NCBI GenBank assembly: GCA_902470915.1
Contig: CABRIB010000024.1
Coordinates: 1 to 22,449 of the forward strand
Source: an uncultured Collinsella sp.
GTDB taxonomy: Bacteria > Actinomycetota > Coriobacteriia > Coriobacteriales > Coriobacteriaceae
Direction of reading: 5' to 3'
DNA: 22,449 nucleotides
In this document: positions 15,082 to 22,449 of the stretch, piece after piece
Position numbering within the stretch: position 1 is the stretch's first letter
Layout of the letters: each line of letters begins with the position of its first letter
Notes under the pieces: generated by a model
Database searches by the model: none
Told to the model about the DNA's origin: nothing
Seen by the model: the letters and a program-made list of their open reading frames with translations, nothing else
Translations under genes and position numbers: made by a program

Positions 15082-16554
15082 TTACTTGGCCTGCTTATCG
15101 AGCGTGGGCTTCATGGCAATCAGGATTGCAGCGGCGACCACAGAGCCAATCACGATGTCCAGGCAGAACAGCGCGACGTTGTTGGTGGCAAGGGCGACGA
15201 TAAAGCCACCGTGCGGGACGTAGCAGTCGATACCCTGGAAGGCGGCGAGCGCCGCACCCACGGCAGAGCCGATGCAAATGCCGGGAAGGGTGTGACCGAG
15301 GTCTTTGACCGCGAAGGGGATAGCGCCCTCGGTAATACCGATACAGCCCATGAACAGCGCGGAGATACCCATCTGACGGTCGGCGTCATCGAACTTGTTC
15401 TTGGCGATGAGCGCAGCGAGGCCACAGGCGATCGGGGGAATGGCGACGGCGACGCGGAACATACCGTTGGGGCCGTAGATGCCGGAGGCCATGATGGCCA
15501 TAGTAAAGGTCGAAGCGGTCTTGTTGATGGGGCCGCCCATATCGAAGGCGGTCATAACACCAATGACCAGGCCCAGGACGACGGCGGAGCCACCCTGCAG
15601 GCTACCGAGCACGCTGGTGAGCCAATCCATCACGAAGCCAAGCGGCGTGGCCAGGATGTAGATGTAGGCCATGCCCAGGACGAGCGAGGTCAGAATCGGG
15701 ATGATCAGGATCGGCATGATGGTCTGGATGGTGTTGTTGACCTTCCAGGTCTTCATCCAGCGGACAAAGTAACCGCAGATGACAGCCATGATCATGGCGC
15801 CCAAGAAGCCGGTCGAAACGCTGTTGCCGCTCGGGGTGACGACGGCGTTGTTGACCAAGTAGCCCAGGACAAAACCGGGGGCGAGCGCGGGCTTGCCGGC
15901 CATCGAGTAGGCGATGTATGCCGCAAGCACCGGGATCATCATGGAGATGCCGGCCATGCCGATGGTGTTAAGACTCACCATCAGCGGGTTCGTAACCTCC
16001 ATGCCGTTGGCGCCGGCGGTACCGGATGCCAGCGAGAAGGCGAGAAACACGCCGCCGATAACGACGATGGGGATAAAATAGGAAACGCCGGTATTGAATG
16101 CATTGAGCAGCGTCTTACCAGGATCGGCAAAGATGGACTGCTTGGACGCCGGTGTCGGGGCCTGCGGGGCAGCGGAGACGGCCTTCTTCTCTGCCTTGGC
16201 CTCGGCCTTGGGCGCGTCAACGGCGCCGCCCGTCGCCTTGATGATTTCAACGGCCTGGTCGATAATCTTTACCGGATCGGCGATCACATCCGAGGTACCG
16301 ACCTTCAGGAACTTGCCCTCGGCCATCTTCTGCTCAAAACGGTCCTCGTTCTCGACACCCACGTCGACGGACTCGAACACCAGGTCGGCGGAATCCACGT
16401 CTTCCTGCGTCAGCTCGTTCTCGATACCCAGACCACCCTGAGCCTCGACTTTGCACTCGATGCCACGGGCGGCGCATTCATCCTGAATCGCCTTCTGGGC
16501 CATATACGTGTGGGCGATACCCACGGTACAGGCGGCAACGCCTACGATCTTCAT
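15082..16554 (-). CDS. PTS fructose-type EIIBC transporter
   Basis: A 490-residue membrane permease that imports and phosphorylates a sugar. The EIIB domain (about 1-105) begins MKIVGVAACTVGIAHTYMA, with phospho-accepting Cys9 where fructose enzymes have CPTGIAHT. An Ala/Lys/Pro-rich linker (about 110-140) joins it to the EIIC domain, which has about nine to ten membrane segments and family motifs such as FNTGVSYFIPIVVIGG, SGNSVSTGFLGA, AFDMGGPINKTAS and GITEGAIPFA. No EIIA domain is fused; a separate EIIA is at the operon end (10558). AGAGGGA lies eight bases before the ATG at 16554, which is chosen over an upstream ATG at 16656. Fructose-type systems usually phosphorylate C1 of a ketose, but the substrate is not certain. 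Confidence 0.93.
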   Translation of the reverse strand: MKIVGVAACTVGIAHTYMAQKAIQDECAARGIECKVEAQGGLGIENELTQEDVDSADLVFESVDVGVENEDRFEQKMAEGKFLKVGTSDVIADPVKIIDQAVEIIKATGGAVDAPKAEAKAEKKAVSAAPQAPTPASKQSIFADPGKTLLNAFNTGVSYFIPIVVIGGVFLAFSLASGTAGANGMEVTNPLMVSLNTIGMAGISMMIPVLAAYIAYSMAGKPALAPGFVLGYLVNNAVVTPSGNSVSTGFLGAMIMAVICGYFVRWMKTWKVNNTIQTIMPILIIPILTSLVLGMAYIYILATPLGFVMDWLTSVLGSLQGGSAVVLGLVIGVMTAFDMGGPINKTASTFTMAIMASGIYGPNGMFRVAVAIPPIACGLAALIAKNKFDDADRQMGISALFMGCIGITEGAIPFAVKDLGHTLPGICIGSAVGAALAAFQGIDCYVPHGGFIVALATNNVALFCLDIVIGSVVAAAILIAMKPTLDKQAK

Positions 16555-16575
16555 TGCTTCCCTCTTTTCATAGAG

Positions 16576-16642
16576 TTGCGTGCGCAAGACACCGTTTGCG
16601 GAGGCCTCCGGAGCATCCCCTGCCGTTTGGACTTGCTGTCTT
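16576..16642 (-). promoter_or_regulatory. Structured leader of the PTS operon
   Basis: The mRNA leader contains a perfect 12-bp palindrome CGGAGGCCTCCG (16599-16610), the stem TTGCG/CGCAA (16576-16587), an enclosing AAGACA/TGTCTT pair (about 16586-16591 and 16637-16642) and a duplicated CCGTTTG. It could be a regulatory RNA or simply structured leader. Confidence 0.4.
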
Positions 16643-16654
16643 TTCGACAAGACC

Positions 16655-16684
16655 AATATAGGTGCTCGTTTTTCTTAATGCCAG
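16655..16684 (-). promoter_or_regulatory. Probable promoter of the PTS operon
   Basis: On the minus strand there is CTGGCA (16684-16679) as a -35, an 18-base spacer, and TATATT (16660-16655) as a -10. The predicted start leaves a leader of roughly 95 bases. LacI-type sites lie just upstream. Confidence 0.5.
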
Positions 16685-16714
16685 CTTATTTCGGTAAACG
16701 CGCAGGTCAGAGCG

Positions 16715-16747
16715 TTGGTTATGCGATTTAGTTATGCGTTTAACCAA
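16715..16747. promoter_or_regulatory. LacI-type operator region of the PTS operon
   Basis: TTGGTTA (16715-16721) and TAACCAA (16741-16747) form an inverted repeat. Inside it GTTATGCG occurs twice (16718-16725 and 16731-16738), and GTTATGCGTTTAAC (16731-16744) resembles a LacI-family consensus with a central CG. It lies between the operon promoter and the divergent LacI gene. The rest of 16748-16969 is AT-richer and shows no gene. Confidence 0.55.
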
Positions 16748-16969
16748 AAATGAATCCTGCGATTTTACCCTCGATTTCAAAAGTCAAGAAGTATTTGATT
16801 TTCTCGGTAGACGGCAGATGCGCATGCCGGTCACAAATTTCGACCCCACCCGTATACCTCATTTGTTGCATACTCATATGAAAGGAAAGGGTCGCTCACC
16901 GAAGCGTATCCCTCACCAAGACTCAAAGTCATCATGTTGGAAAATGCTCATCTGTCGGAAGGAGTCGCT

Positions 16970-17980
16970 GTGGCAAAACAGCGCGTTACGATCGCAGACG
17001 TCGCTCGAGAGGCGGGAACCTCGACGGCAAGCGTCTCGTATTACCTCAACGACAAACGAGAAAAACTTAGCGAAAAGACGCAGAACAAAATCGCGCGCGT
17101 CATTAAGGAACTCGGATACGTTCCCAATGCCCAGGCGCAAACGCTCACCGGCAAACAAACCCACGTCATCGCCATCATCATTTTGGATAACACCAACAAA
17201 TGGGCGGGGCTCGTTCTCAATGGCATGGAGCAGGTCATGCTCCCCGCGGGCTACCAGACGGTCGTTTGCACGAGCAACTTTAACCCCGAGACCGAGCTCA
17301 TGTACGTCGACAAGATGCTCTCGCTGGGCGTCGATGGCTTTATCATCCAGCCCACGGCAAACTTCAAAGCCGTGCACGACCGCATTAGACGCGCCGGCAA
17401 GCCGGTCGTCTTTTTCGATGCGGCCATCTATAGCCCAGGTACCAGCTGGATCAAAACCAACCTTTACGACGGCGTGTACAACGCCACACAGGCACTCCTC
17501 GACGCCGGCTACGAAGATTTCTTTTCCATTGCCGCCAACATGACCGAGATGCGCACCCGCATGGAGCGTTTTCAGGGGTATGCCGAGGCACTGGCAGCGA
17601 ACGGACAGCTCTACAAAGCGATTCCCATCGACCACAACAAGCCGTCAATCAACGAGCTTACCGAGTACTTTAAATTCAAGTTCAATCCCGCCAAGCGTAC
17701 GCTCATCTTTGTCCAAAACCAATGGGCGCTCCCCCGCGTCTACAAGGCACTTCAGCCCATGGCCCATCTGCTTCCGCAGCAAATCGGCCTTTTGGGACTC
17801 AACTGCGAAGACTGGACCAACCTCACCACACCGACCGTCTCCACCATCATCGAGCCCGTCGACCAGGAAGGTCGCGAAGCAGCCGAGATGCTGCTCGCCC
17901 TACTTGACGGCAGCAGCGAACCCGGCGAGCAGCGCATTCTCGAGTGCAAGCTCAACTGGCTCGACTCCACCTCGATCTAG
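16970..17980 (+). CDS. LacI-family regulator of the divergent PTS operon
   Basis: A 336-residue regulator. The HTH and hinge are VTIADVAREAGTSTASVSYYLN and LGYVPNAQAQTLTGK. The sensor domain follows with IAIIILDNTNKWAGLVLNG, GFIIQPTANF, FFDAAIYSPGTSWIKTN, FVQNQWALPRVYKAL and GLNCEDWTNLTTPTVSTI. The start is a GTG at 16970 with a very good GGAAGGAG five bases upstream; an ATG at 16934 lacks such a site. It is divergent from the PTS operon with operator-like sequences between, so it most likely controls that operon in response to the imported sugar or its phosphate. Confidence 0.93.
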   Translation: MAKQRVTIADVAREAGTSTASVSYYLNDKREKLSEKTQNKIARVIKELGYVPNAQAQTLTGKQTHVIAIIILDNTNKWAGLVLNGMEQVMLPAGYQTVVCTSNFNPETELMYVDKMLSLGVDGFIIQPTANFKAVHDRIRRAGKPVVFFDAAIYSPGTSWIKTNLYDGVYNATQALLDAGYEDFFSIAANMTEMRTRMERFQGYAEALAANGQLYKAIPIDHNKPSINELTEYFKFKFNPAKRTLIFVQNQWALPRVYKALQPMAHLLPQQIGLLGLNCEDWTNLTTPTVSTIIEPVDQEGREAAEMLLALLDGSSEPGEQRILECKLNWLDSTSI

Positions 17981-18099
17981 ACCGCGGGACAAATTAATCA
18001 GTAGCGTCTATCCCAAATCTTGAGTATTTGTTCGATAGAACGACCTTCGGCGGCTCCTGCTAGACTGGTAGATTCCCAGCCGTCCATCCAGGAGCCTCA

Positions 18100-19065
18100 A
18101 TGTCGCGCAAGTCCACCTACAAGCAAGTACTTTCCATCGGCACCGCCGTGGTGCTGGGGTTTGCGCTGTTTACGGGATCGATCGACGGAGCGCCCAAGCT
18201 GTTGTCGCCGCAAAGCGATGAGCAGGCGGCGGCTCTGGCCGAAAAGCAAAACGAGAGTCCCAGCCGCACCGACGACGAGGCAGACCTGGTCGCTCGGCTC
18301 GAATCGGGAGCGGCGAGCTCCGAGGACTCCGGCGATGGCTCCGAATCCGCCACGACCAACACCAACGGCAACGTTGCCGAGGACAGCGCCGCCACCCCCA
18401 TCGACGAGGTGGAAAACCCCGACCTCAACCGCGCCCGCGGTGTTTATCTCAGCAGCATTCCCGACTACGCCGGCAACCCCTACGTTGCCCTGCGCGCCGA
18501 CAGCACGCACCCGCTAGGTACACCGTCATTCACGCTCGACGAGTATGAGCGTGCCACCGAAGAGGGCTGCTTTAAAAAATTCTCCAAACTCGACAGCCTG
18601 GGCCGCACTCGCAAGGCGCTCGCCTGCGTAGGCCCCGAGTCGCTCGGACAGGGAAAGCGCGGCGATATCTCGCGTATCCATCCTGCCGGTTGGCACCAGC
18701 AGCGCTACGACTTTATTCCAGGCCAGAGCCTCTACAACCGCTGCCACCTTATCGCCTGGTCGCTCTGCGGCGAGAACGCCAATCGCAAGAATCTCCTCAC
18801 CGGCACGCGCTATCTCAACGAGACGGGCATGCTGCCGTTTGAAGAGCAGATCCTCGACTACATCCGCGACACGGGCAACCATGTGCTCTACCGCGTCACG
18901 CCCATGTACAACGAAGAGGAACTCGTCTGTCGTGGCGTGCGCCTTGAGGCGCAATCGGTCGAGGACCACGGTAAGACCCTCTGCTTCCACGCGTACTGCT
19001 ACAACCTGCAGCCGCATGTGCAGATCGACTACGCCACCGGCCGCAACCAGGCATCCGGAGACTAG
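18100..19065 (+). CDS. DNA/RNA non-specific endonuclease, EndA/streptodornase-like, membrane-anchored or secreted
   Basis: A 321-residue protein. A short basic start and a hydrophobic segment (about 9-27) form a signal peptide or signal anchor; no lipobox is seen. A low-complexity acidic/Ser/Thr linker (about 38-105) follows, then the beta-beta-alpha-metal nuclease domain (about 110-310). The catalytic motif is YNRCHLIAW with His216, in place of the common DRGH/NRGH; Asn240 in RYLNETGM is the likely metal ligand. Cys residues are frequent in the domain (157, 176, 215, 223, 277, 295, 300), allowing disulfides outside the cell. Such enzymes degrade extracellular nucleic acid for nutrition or DNA uptake. 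AGGAG precedes the ATG at 18100. It follows the LacI gene after 119 bases and has its own terminator. Confidence 0.87.
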   Translation: MSRKSTYKQVLSIGTAVVLGFALFTGSIDGAPKLLSPQSDEQAAALAEKQNESPSRTDDEADLVARLESGAASSEDSGDGSESATTNTNGNVAEDSAATPIDEVENPDLNRARGVYLSSIPDYAGNPYVALRADSTHPLGTPSFTLDEYERATEEGCFKKFSKLDSLGRTRKALACVGPESLGQGKRGDISRIHPAGWHQQRYDFIPGQSLYNRCHLIAWSLCGENANRKNLLTGTRYLNETGMLPFEEQILDYIRDTGNHVLYRVTPMYNEEELVCRGVRLEAQSVEDHGKTLCFHAYCYNLQPHVQIDYATGRNQASGD

Positions 19066-19129
19066 TGCCGACTGCGCTGCCCGTAGCCCAAAAAATGATC
19101 CGTTTTCCTCCGTCCCCCAGGGATCAAAT

Positions 19130-19162
19130 AAGGCCGTCCCGGTTACCCAGGACGGCCTTTTC
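19130..19162. terminator. Bidirectional terminator between nuclease and EF-G-like genes
   Basis: AAGGCCGTCC (19130-19139) and GGACGGCCTT (19150-19159) form a perfect 10-bp stem with a 10-base loop, followed by T residues on the plus strand and by ATTTG on the minus strand. A smaller TGATCC/GGATCA inverted repeat lies just before it (19096-19126). Confidence 0.85.
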
Positions 19163-19194
19163 GTCAGCACCTACATTGCAGGCAACGCCACACG

Positions 19195-21270
19195 TTACTT
19201 GGCGCGGCCCTCCTCATAGCGCTCGACCAGCTTGGCCTGAACGTCATAAGGCACCTGCTCATAGCCTGCGGGCTTCATGGTAAAGTCGCCCGTGCCGCGC
19301 GTGATAGAGCGCAGGCGCGTCGAGTAATCCGTCAGCTCGGCGAGCGGCGCCTGGGCAATGACTACGGTGTCGCCGCGCTCATCGGTCTCCATACCCGTCA
19401 CGCGACCGCGCGAGGCCGAGATGTCGCCCATCACGGCGCCGGCGTAGCTCTCGGGGATAGTCACCGTGATTTCCTCGATGGGCTCCAGCACCACCGGGTC
19501 GGCGTCGGCGCATGCCTTGCGCAGACCGATGCGAGCCGCCGCGCGGAACGCCATCTCGTTGGAGTCGACGCTGTGATACGAACCGTCGTACACAGCCACG
19601 CGAATGCCCGTGAGCGGATAGCCGGCAATAATACCGTCCTTCATGGTCTCCTGGACGCCCTTGTCCACGGCGGGAATCAGCGAGCGCGGGATGCGGCCGC
19701 CCACGACCTCGTCCACGAACTCATAGCCGTCGCTCGTGCCGTCGGGCCCAATGAGCGGCTCCACGCGCAGCCAGCAGTCGCCGTACTGACCGGCGCCGCC
19801 GGTCTGCTTCTTGTGGCGACCCTGGGCGCTCGCCGTGCGGCGGATGGTCTCGCGATACGGAATGCGGATCGGCACGCTCTTGGCCGCGACCTTGGTGCGA
19901 TCCTCAAGACGATTGAGCAGGACCGAAACCTGCGCCTCGCCCACCGCCGAAATGATGGTCTGGCCGGTCTCCTCGTCGCGGTCGATGCTCATAGTCGGAT
20001 CGGCCTTGCAGGCCTTCTCGATAAACGTGTAGAGCTTCTCTTCGTCGCCGCGGTTCTCGGCCTCGATAGCAATGCGGTACTGCGAGTTGGGGAACTTAAA
20101 CGCCGCAGCCTCGACCTTGCCGGTAATCGAGAGCGTGTCACCCGTCTCTGCCGCCAGCTTGGGCGCCACGATGATGTCGCCGGCATAGGCGTGGCCGACC
20201 TCGGTCATGTCACGGCCGCACATCACATACAGGTGAGCCAGACGCTCACCCTTGCGTGTGCGCGCATTGATCAGCTCAAGGCCCGGCTCAAGCGTGCCCG
20301 TCAGCACCTTGATAAAGCTGATGCGACCCTGCTGCGGATCGGCCAGCGTCTTAAACACAAACGCCACCGGGCGGTCATCGTCACTCGAGATCTTGAGCGA
20401 ATCACCGTCGATGAGTGGCATCTCACCGTAGTCCGTCGGCGCCGGGAAGTATGTGGCGATGTCGTCCATCAGCGAGTTGACGCCCTGCTCCTTAATGCAA
20501 TCGCCCGCAAAGACCGGCACAAAGATGCGCTCGGCGATCGCCTTCGACAGCAGGCCCTCAAGCTCCTCCTGCGTCAGCGTCTCCTCGCCTTCCAGGTACT
20601 TCATCATCAGCTCATCGTCGGCCTCGGCCACCAACTCGCACAGATGGTCATGGGCCTCCTCGGCCTGGGCACGATACTCCTCGGGAATCTCCGACTCAAC
20701 GGCTTCGGTGCCGTTGCAATGGCGCGCCTTCATGCGCACCAGGTCGATGATGCCGTCAAAGTCCTCGCCCTCGCCCCAGGGAAGGGTCACGGCGCCCAGG
20801 CGCGTGCCAAAGCGCTCCTGCAGCAGGTCCATCGTGGTCGCAAAGCTGGCCTCGGAGCGCGACAGGCGGTTTACGAACACCGCACGCGCCAGACGCAGGT
20901 CCTCGGCGGCATACCAGAGCTTAACCGTCGTAGGCTGTGGGCCGGCCTCGGCGTCGACCACAAACAGAGCCGTCTCGCAGACGCTCATCGCGGCAAAGGC
21001 GTCGCCGATAAAATCGGGGTAGCACGGGGCATCGAGCACATTGATGCGCGCGCCCTTCCAGTCGATCGGCGCGATGGTCGTCGAGATGGAAAATGCACGC
21101 TTGACCTCTTCGGGGTCATAGTCGAGCGTGGGCTTGGTGCCGTCGTGGCCGCCCAGGCGGGCGGTCTTGCCGGAAAGGTGGAGCATGGCCTCGGCGAGTG
21201 AAGTCTTGCCCACCCCGCCTTGGCCTACGAGCACCACGTTCCTTACATTGCCGGTCTTGGGAGCACCCAT
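19195..21270 (-). CDS. Elongation factor G-like GTPase (EF-G2 type)
   Basis: A 691-residue translational-GTPase-fold protein with full EF-G domain order. The P-loop GQGGVGKTS is at 16-24. The switch II motif reads DAPCYPDF (80-87), not DTPGHVDF, so the catalytic histidine is Tyr84. The guanine motif NKxD reads NRLS (134-137), losing the Asp. Domain IV (GQYGDCWLRVEP, then GGRIPRSLIPAVDKGVQE) and domain V (MGDISASRGRVTGME) are well kept. It resembles the EF-G-like paralogs of actinobacteria, some of which do not perform normal ribosome-stimulated GTPase activity; the role is unknown. AAGGAGG lies just before the ATG at 21270, so the longer frame from 21381 is rejected. The upstream gap 21271-21513 shows no gene and only a small GTCGGC/GCCGAC repeat. 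Confidence 0.9.
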   Translation of the reverse strand: MGAPKTGNVRNVVLVGQGGVGKTSLAEAMLHLSGKTARLGGHDGTKPTLDYDPEEVKRAFSISTTIAPIDWKGARINVLDAPCYPDFIGDAFAAMSVCETALFVVDAEAGPQPTTVKLWYAAEDLRLARAVFVNRLSRSEASFATTMDLLQERFGTRLGAVTLPWGEGEDFDGIIDLVRMKARHCNGTEAVESEIPEEYRAQAEEAHDHLCELVAEADDELMMKYLEGEETLTQEELEGLLSKAIAERIFVPVFAGDCIKEQGVNSLMDDIATYFPAPTDYGEMPLIDGDSLKISSDDDRPVAFVFKTLADPQQGRISFIKVLTGTLEPGLELINARTRKGERLAHLYVMCGRDMTEVGHAYAGDIIVAPKLAAETGDTLSITGKVEAAAFKFPNSQYRIAIEAENRGDEEKLYTFIEKACKADPTMSIDRDEETGQTIISAVGEAQVSVLLNRLEDRTKVAAKSVPIRIPYRETIRRTASAQGRHKKQTGGAGQYGDCWLRVEPLIGPDGTSDGYEFVDEVVGGRIPRSLIPAVDKGVQETMKDGIIAGYPLTGIRVAVYDGSYHSVDSNEMAFRAAARIGLRKACADADPVVLEPIEEITVTIPESYAGAVMGDISASRGRVTGMETDERGDTVVIAQAPLAELTDYSTRLRSITRGTGDFTMKPAGYEQVPYDVQAKLVERYEEGRAK

Positions 21271-21513
21271 GATGACCTCCTTGCAGGGCCGCGCGCAATG
21301 CGCGACGCCAACGGGGAGAGTTCGCGGTCGGTGCCATCCCGGGAGCAGCATGGTCGGCAGCCGAGCCGACTCACCCTCCAAATGTCCTATGCCACCACCC
21401 TACCCTCACGGGCGACCGTCCATGCATACCTTTCGGCGCACGTATGAATACAGGCGGCGAGAGGAAGAGACAAGCTTGTGAGGCGATTATTGAACCCCGT
21501 CGATGCAAACAAA

Positions 21514-21547
21514 AAGCCGCCACAGACCGTAAGACCTGCGGCGGCTT
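21514..21547 (-). terminator. Terminator of the ABC transporter operon
   Basis: AAGCCGCC (21514-21521) and GGCGGCTT (21540-21547), extended by CAG/CTG after a mismatch, form the stem. On the minus strand it is followed by TTTTTG. It lies about 35 bases past the ATPase stop codon. Confidence 0.85.
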
Positions 21548-21580
21548 CGCCTTAATTAATAGTTGAGTAAATACCTGAGC

Positions 21581-22345
21581 CTATCCCTCGATACGGCTCA
21601 AGAACTCACGGGTGCGCTGCTCACGCGGATGGTCGATGACCTGCTCGGCAGGACCCTCCTCGACAATGCGGCCGCCATCCATAAAGACCACGCGGTCGGC
21701 AACATCGCGCGCAAACTGCATTGCGTGGGTCACAATCACCATCGTCATATTCTGCGCGGCAAGGTCTTTAATGACACGCAGCACCTCGGCCGTCAGCTCG
21801 GGATCGAGCGCCGAGGTCGGCTCGTCAAAGAACAGGATCTCCGGGTCGAGCGCCAAGGCGCGGGCGATACTCACACGCTGTTGCTGACCGCCCGAAAGCT
21901 CACACGGAACCTTGTTCTCGTTGCCCGTAAGCCCCATCTGCGCGATCAACTCGCGCGCACGAGCTTCCGCCTGTTCGCGCGGGCGCTTAAGCACGCGGAT
22001 CGGCGCGTCGATGATGTTTTTCATCACGGTATAGTGCGGGAACAGGTTGTAATTCTGGAACACCAGGCCGAATCGCGAGCGTGCCCGCTTGGGCACATCG
22101 CCCTTCGCATAGACCGCGCCCGAACCCGCATCCGTCGCAACGGCAAGGTCGCCAAACGAGAGCGAGCCTCCGTCGAGCGTCTCGAGCAGCGTGGCACACC
22201 GCAGCAGCGTGGACTTGCCGCCACCCGAAGGCCCGATAATCGCCACGACCTCTCCACGCTTTACCTCGAGCGAGATATCCTTGAGCACCTCATTGCCGCC
22301 AAACGCCTTGCGAGCGTTCGATATATTCATTACCGAATTAATCAT
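21581..22345 (-). CDS. Polar amino-acid ABC transporter ATP-binding protein
   Basis: A 254-residue ATPase that powers uptake through the adjacent permease, of the GlnQ/HisP type. It has Walker A GPSGGGKST (38-46), Q-loop Gln97 in VFQNYNLFPH, signature LSGGQQQ (150-156), Walker B ILFFDEP (Asp174, Glu175), D-loop SALD and H-loop His207 in VTHAM. The ATG at 22345 overlaps the permease stop by eight bases, indicating coupling; an alternative ATG is at 22330. A longer open frame to 22435 begins with residues encoded by adapter and reads the permease in the wrong frame, so it is not real. The transported amino acid cannot be told from the ATPase. Confidence 0.95.
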   Translation of the reverse strand: MINSVMNISNARKAFGGNEVLKDISLEVKRGEVVAIIGPSGGGKSTLLRCATLLETLDGGSLSFGDLAVATDAGSGAVYAKGDVPKRARSRFGLVFQNYNLFPHYTVMKNIIDAPIRVLKRPREQAEARARELIAQMGLTGNENKVPCELSGGQQQRVSIARALALDPEILFFDEPTSALDPELTAEVLRVIKDLAAQNMTMVIVTHAMQFARDVADRVVFMDGGRIVEEGPAEQVIDHPREQRTREFLSRIEG

Positions 22346-22406
22346 GGTAGTAATCCAATTTTTTCTCGGCGGCGCCCAGCAGCATCTCGACCACGAAATT
22401 AAAGAC
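22338..22406 (-). CDS. Amino-acid ABC transporter permease, C-terminal fragment
   Basis: The last 22 residues (VFNFVVEMLLGAAEKKLDYYHD) and a TAA stop (22340-22338) are present; the rest is cut off by the adapter at 22407. The hydrophobic stretch followed by EKKL-type basic residues is the usual tail of polar amino-acid permeases, and the overlap with the ATPase gene supports the assignment. Confidence 0.75.
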   Translation of the reverse strand, partial: VFNFVVEMLLGAAEKKLDYYHD

Positions 22407-22449
22407 CTGTCTCTTATACACATCTCCGAGCCCACGAGACGGACTCCTA
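22407..22449. other. Nextera adapter with i7 index (not genomic)
   Basis: CTGTCTCTTATACACATCT (22407-22425) is the mosaic end, followed by CCGAGCCCACGAGAC (22426-22440), the rest of the read-2 adapter. GGACTCCT (22441-22448) matches the index I know as N705, and the last A would be the first base of the P7 primer region. Confidence 0.98.

Noticed and set aside
13597..16731. 1044-codon open frame on the plus strand antisense to the PTS operon
   Set aside because: It lies opposite well-recognised genes (EIIBC, GatZ-like), has no recognisable domain, and is Gly/Asp/His/Val-rich as expected for a shadow frame of GC-rich coding DNA.
16934..16969. Upstream ATG start for the second LacI gene
   Set aside because: It has no ribosome site, whereas the GTG at 16970 has GGAAGGAG at ideal distance and gives a normal LacI N-terminus.
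18050..18056. SOS box near the GTTC/GAAC repeat upstream of the nuclease gene (about 18030-18041)
   Set aside because: The half-sites are in the order GTTC-N4-GAAC, the reverse of the Gram-positive LexA consensus GAAC-N4-GTTC.
21581..22435. ATPase extended to 284 residues with an extra N-terminus
   Set aside because: The first residues come from adapter and the next ones read the permease gene out of frame.

Overview
The window is a single assembled contig of a moderately high-GC bacterium. Gene content and style suggest a gut Coriobacteriia member, most likely Collinsella or a close relative: LacI- and GntR-controlled PTS sugar operons, an EF-G-like paralog, a split transketolase, LarE, and short palindromic intergenic repeats. 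This assignment rests on recognition, not on a search. Both ends are not genomic. Bases 1-27 and 22407-22449 are Illumina Nextera adapter, and the right one also carries an i7 index. The first and last genes are therefore cut by library construction.

Layout. 28-3184: the 5' part of a degenerate sigma-54-type AAA+ regulator, a YeiH-family (UPF0324) membrane protein, and a divergent GntR/FCD regulator. 3298-6575: glmS and a divergent LacI regulator, separated by an operator-like palindrome and a dispersed repeat. 6643-8196: an IS110-family insertion sequence with flanking 15-bp inverted repeats and a long non-coding end downstream of its transposase. 8249-9951: a HAD sugar-phosphate phosphatase and divergent larE. 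9952-10478: a gene desert between two direct copies of the dispersed repeat, holding a decayed winged-helix gene remnant and nine TTAGAGAGA-type motifs.

10558-17980 is the metabolic core. A minus-strand operon encodes a fructose-type PTS EIIBC, a GatZ/KbaZ-like protein, a small transaldolase, the two halves of a split transketolase, and a stand-alone PTS EIIA. A LacI regulator is divergent from it, with LacI-type operator sequences between. The operon should import and phosphorylate a sugar (probably a ketose), rearrange it, and feed it into the non-oxidative pentose phosphate pathway. No catalytic GatY-type aldolase, kinase or dehydrogenase is present, so the substrate and first intracellular step are open. 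Three intercistronic stretches hold strong hairpins. One looks like an intrinsic terminator in mid-operon, and one has interleaved, mutually exclusive stems, which suggests attenuation or differential expression of the parts.

18100-22406: a membrane-anchored or secreted DNA/RNA non-specific endonuclease, an EF-G-like GTPase with altered catalytic and guanine-recognition motifs, and the ATPase plus permease tail of a polar amino-acid ABC transporter.

No tRNA, rRNA, CRISPR array or prophage was seen. The best candidates for something undescribed are the PTS / GatZ-like / transaldolase / split-transketolase pathway with its intercistronic RNA structures, the possible guide RNA of the IS110 element, and the dispersed repeat family.
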